Origin: a bacterium
GTDB taxonomy: Bacteria; Bacteroidota; Bacteroidia; Flavobacteriales_D; Crocinitomicaceae
Length of the DNA stretch: 64,000 bases
NCBI GenBank assembly: GCA_024742305.1
Contig: JANSYQ010000002.1
Coordinates: 365,062-429,061, forward strand
Direction: 5' to 3'
Shown in pieces: positions 61,347 to 64,000 of the stretch (position 1 is the stretch's first letter; every line of letters begins with the position of its first letter). Under the pieces are notes generated by a model, which was not told the DNA's origin, did no database searches, and saw nothing but the letters and a program-made list of their open reading frames with translations. Position numbers and translations under genes: made by a program.

Positions 61347-62896
61347 TCTTCTTACTTGCATTGTTGAGTAGTTGCGCTCAAGTGGGCACCATAACTGGTG
61401 GTCCGCGAGATGAGTCTGCACCCAAACCGGTGGAGGAGCTCATGGAGCCTCAAAATGCAACAACCAACTATTCCGGAAACACATTTGTTATTCCGTTTGA
61501 TGAATATTTTCAACTGAACAATCCTGCCCAAACCATTCGTATGGTTCCACCGCATGCAACCATTCAGGCGGAAATGAAACGTAAAACGCTTTACCTTTCT
61601 TGGGATGATACCTTGGAAGCAAACACCACTTATGCCATTTACCTCAACGGAACGGTGAAGGATTTAAATGAGGGGAATGACACCACACTGCAACTCGTTT
61701 TTTCCACCGGAGCTGTTTTGGATACTACCTCGTATACTTTGGCTGTAACTGATGCCTTTTCCGGTGAACCGCTTTCAGATATCACGGTAGCTTTATTTGA
61801 CCCGGAAACCGATCGACTAAAAAGTCTCACCCGATCTGAAAAAGGGGTTGCCCAATTGAACTATCTCACTCCTGGCGACTACAAAATTTTGGCATTTGAA
61901 GATAAAAACCTCAACCTCGAAGTGGAGGACGATGAACGGGTTGGGTTTACTGAAAGTGGAATGATCACAGTAGACACTAATTACTTCGACTCCATTCCTA
62001 TTCGCACGTACGCACCGTTTCCGAAACAACGATATAAGGTGAAATCTTTCATCCCGCCAGCCACTTTTGAATTGGAATCTAGTGCCGATATTCGTTATTA
62101 TGGATTGAAAAATGCGAAAGTAAATGGTAAAGCAGCCTCGATATTCACCAATAAAACCAACGAGGTTTACTATGTGGTAAGCCCCGATACACTTGGCGGA
62201 AACATTGCCGAGATTGCTATAACCCATATCACGGATAGCACTGATGCACTGGATACGCTTTCTTATCGTTTCAGAAACAAAGAGCGAGAAGCACCTGTTA
62301 CAATTGCTCCTACCCATGACATAGATGTCGCTCCGGGAGATACACTAAAATATGAATTGTACGGACGCGCTGAAGCATGGCAAGACTCGCTCATTGAGGT
62401 GATGAATACCGAGGACTCTACGATTATTTCGAGCTACGATATTGTACTGACCGATCATCAGTTGCTGATGGTGATGGACGATAATGTCAAAGGAAAAGTG
62501 CAAGTTTCCTTCAAAGCGGGAGCGATCCAAACACCTTTTGGAAATACAAAAGCGTTCAAAGAAATCATTAATTTGAATACGGAAGCCGATTATGGCATAC
62601 TGCATATCGACCTGTCGGGCTACACGACTCCGATAGTGCTAGAAATGATGAAAGGGTCGAAAGTGGATAAAACGTTGGTTGTCGAAGATCCTTCAGAAAA
62701 GTTGAAGCTTGAGTTATTGAACCCGGGTTCGTATTCGTTTCGTGTAATTCGCGATGAGAATGGAAATGGATTGTGGGATATCGGTGATTTGAGTACATTG
62801 AAACAGCCCGAGCGCGTGGATACCTATTCAAAAGAAACAAAGGTTCGGGCGAATTGGGAAGTTGAAGTCACGCTAAACCCCACCAACAATGAGTAA
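61325..62896 (+). CDS. Big_5/Ig-like lipoprotein
   Basis: A 523-aa protein. ATG 61325 (inside the end of the previous gene) gives MAGKYYVIFLLALLSSC, a lipobox. The Cys is followed by AQVGTITGGPRDESAPKPVE, the hallmark start of a Bacteroidota Big_5 surface-lipoprotein family. The N-terminal Ig-like domain (about 30-140) and two or three further beta-sandwich domains fill the rest. It is predicted to be anchored in the outer membrane. The flippase-like gene starts 8 bases before its stop. Confidence 0.82.
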   Translation: MAGKYYVIFLLALLSSCAQVGTITGGPRDESAPKPVEELMEPQNATTNYSGNTFVIPFDEYFQLNNPAQTIRMVPPHATIQAEMKRKTLYLSWDDTLEANTTYAIYLNGTVKDLNEGNDTTLQLVFSTGAVLDTTSYTLAVTDAFSGEPLSDITVALFDPETDRLKSLTRSEKGVAQLNYLTPGDYKILAFEDKNLNLEVEDDERVGFTESGMITVDTNYFDSIPIRTYAPFPKQRYKVKSFIPPATFELESSADIRYYGLKNAKVNGKAASIFTNKTNEVYYVVSPDTLGGNIAEIAITHITDSTDALDTLSYRFRNKEREAPVTIAPTHDIDVAPGDTLKYELYGRAEAWQDSLIEVMNTEDSTIISSYDIVLTDHQLLMVMDDNVKGKVQVSFKAGAIQTPFGNTKAFKEIINLNTEADYGILHIDLSGYTTPIVLEMMKGSKVDKTLVVEDPSEKLKLELLNPGSYSFRVIRDENGNGLWDIGDLSTLKQPERVDTYSKETKVRANWEVEVTLNPTNNE

Positions 62897-64000
62897 TCCA
62901 ATTGGCAAACTATTTAGTGGGTGGCGCTTGTTCGTTGCCATGGCTATTGGTTTGTTGATTTCAGGATGGATGATCTACAGCGCCGTTACTTCTGAAAAAA
63001 TGGTTCGCGTTGAAGACGGAACCGGCACCCACACTTGGGTGGACGCCGTGAAGGATGGAGAAGTTGACACCTCGGATCCGAATGATTTTATCACATCTAG
63101 CGAAGGAAATTATCGCTTGCAAACCATGTCGGACGCCTTCAACGAAATAGACTGGTCGGGCTCTTTCGTATTATGGATTCTCGCGGCAATTCTCTTCACA
63201 GCGGGACGCGATTTCTTTTACATGCTTCGCATCCGTATTCTCACCAAAAACAAATTAAGTTGGAAAGCCGCCTTTTATGTCATCATGATTTGGGAGTTTG
63301 CCTCGGCCTTGTCTCCTGGAGTGGTTGGTGGTGCCGCAGTCGCCATGTTCATTTTAAACCGTGAAACCATTCCCTTTGGGAAAGCCACGGCCATCGTGAT
63401 CATAACGGCATTCATGGATAACCTCTTTTTCGTAGTAATGATTCCATTGGTCTTTCTCTTTGTTGATAATGCTGATTTATTTCCGGAAGGAGTTGATAGC
63501 TCACTGCCATTAATGTGGTGGTTTTGGATAGGTTGCGGCGTTATTTTTTCCGTTTGTCTCCTCCTCTACCTCACCATTTTTTGGTATCCAAAATTGGCAA
63601 CAAAATTCCTCCTTGCTATTTTCAGTTTGCCATTTATTCGCCGTTGGAAGTTCATTGCAAAAGAATGGGGAAAGGACATTGAAACAGCTGCGCGTGAATT
63701 CAAGCAGGAGCCTCCTGCTTTTTGGTGGAAAGTATTCTTTAGCACCTTCGGTAGTTGGATTTCGCGCTACCTCGTCATCAACGCTGTACTGAATGCTTTT
63801 CTGTATCTCGGCTTTATTGATAACATGAAAATTCTTGGTAAGCAATTGGTGCTTTGGTTGTTCATGCTCGTAAGTCCTACTCCGGGTGGAAGCGGTGTTG
63901 CTGAATTTGCCTTTGGAGAGTTGCTTTCCACCTTTACGACTTCCACGTTACTTCTTGGAATTTTGGCGCTGATATGGCGCTTGATCTCCTACTTTCCCTA
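62889..64000 (+). CDS. Flippase-like membrane protein (lysylphosphatidylglycerol synthase TM region), 3' end outside window
   Basis: The frame from ATG 62889 stays open to the window end, 370 codons. After a first TM helix (FVAMAIGLLISGWMIYSAVT) a periplasmic insert with EDGTGTHTWVDAVKDGEV is seen, then a series of TM helices with the flippase-like motifs LSPGVVGGAAVAMFILNRET and LVSPTPGGSGVAEFAFGE. Such UPF0104/LPG_synthase_TM proteins move lipids or lipid-linked glycans. The start overlaps the lipoprotein stop by 8 bases, suggesting joint expression. Confidence 0.85.
   Translation, partial: MSNPIGKLFSGWRLFVAMAIGLLISGWMIYSAVTSEKMVRVEDGTGTHTWVDAVKDGEVDTSDPNDFITSSEGNYRLQTMSDAFNEIDWSGSFVLWILAAILFTAGRDFFYMLRIRILTKNKLSWKAAFYVIMIWEFASALSPGVVGGAAVAMFILNRETIPFGKATAIVIITAFMDNLFFVVMIPLVFLFVDNADLFPEGVDSSLPLMWWFWIGCGVIFSVCLLLYLTIFWYPKLATKFLLAIFSLPFIRRWKFIAKEWGKDIETAAREFKQEPPAFWWKVFFSTFGSWISRYLVINAVLNAFLYLGFIDNMKILGKQLVLWLFMLVSPTPGGSGVAEFAFGELLSTFTTSTLLLGILALIWRLISYFP

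Overview
This 64 kb window is a chromosomal segment of a Bacteroidota bacterium, most likely a Flavobacteriales member (Cryomorphaceae/Crocinitomicaceae-like; the family is a guess). Evidence: several secreted proteins end in type IX secretion (T9SS) C-terminal sorting domains, there is a 'gliding-motility-associated' type B C-terminus, the promoters fit the TTG-N20-TAnnTTTG pattern, Shine-Dalgarno sequences are mostly absent, and families typical of the phylum occur (DUF7948, DUF6427, TIGR03032, CtlX, YtxJ). I found no rRNA, tRNA, CRISPR array, IS transposase or prophage gene.

Layout. 0-3 kb: start of a universal stress protein, an unknown ORF, citrulline hydrolase CtlX and a patatin-like phospholipase, all on the minus strand. 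3-13.4 kb: envelope and secreted proteins (SBBP/PKD type-B T9SS protein, T9SS type-A protein, SH3/peptidoglycan-binding hydrolase-like protein, lysyl-endopeptidase-like protease, beta-helix protein). 13.4-25 kb: a 32-aa small ORF with its own terminator, a GT-C-like membrane protein, and a mostly minus-strand housekeeping block (bestrophin, HAD phosphatase, beta-propeller, Sua5/TsaC, DUF6671, LysR regulator, CNNM/CorC, purD, purQ). A structured sRNA-like element is transcribed divergently from the LysR gene. 25.2-29.3 kb: a compact three-gene cassette with a strong promoter, encoding a four-TM membrane protein, a trypsin-fold protease without signal peptide and an exported protein with a barrel-like C-terminus. 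I could not match it to a described system.

29-39 kb: DUF6427, DksA-like protein, LspA, a lipoprotein, a 130-bp tandem-repeat array, an outer-membrane barrel plus a 1052-aa TPR protein, and FtsE. 39-50.5 kb: TIGR03032, then a nonulosonic (sialic-like) acid island of FkbM methyltransferase, DUF115/MAF-like protein, acyltransferase, SpsF-like cytidylyltransferase, NeuB-like synthase, methyltransferase, and a GT2 fused to a degenerate NeuA-like domain. Two paralogous FG-GAP (VCBS) proteins with unusually long basic leaders bracket the island. 50.5-64 kb: glutaminyl cyclase, YtxJ, pheS, paired small lipoproteins, NnrDE, MORN-repeat protein, a T9SS subtilisin, PolB-like exonuclease, free-Met sulfoxide reductase, a Big_5 lipoprotein and the start of a flippase-like membrane protein.

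How it fits together: most of the window serves envelope construction and secretion. The island probably builds, activates and transfers a nonulosonate to a surface glycan or protein. A family of intergenic repeats recurs at about 6.6, 13.6, 32.5-33.1 and 59.7 kb; the latter three carry conserved flanks around a hairpin whose arms change in sequence but stay complementary.
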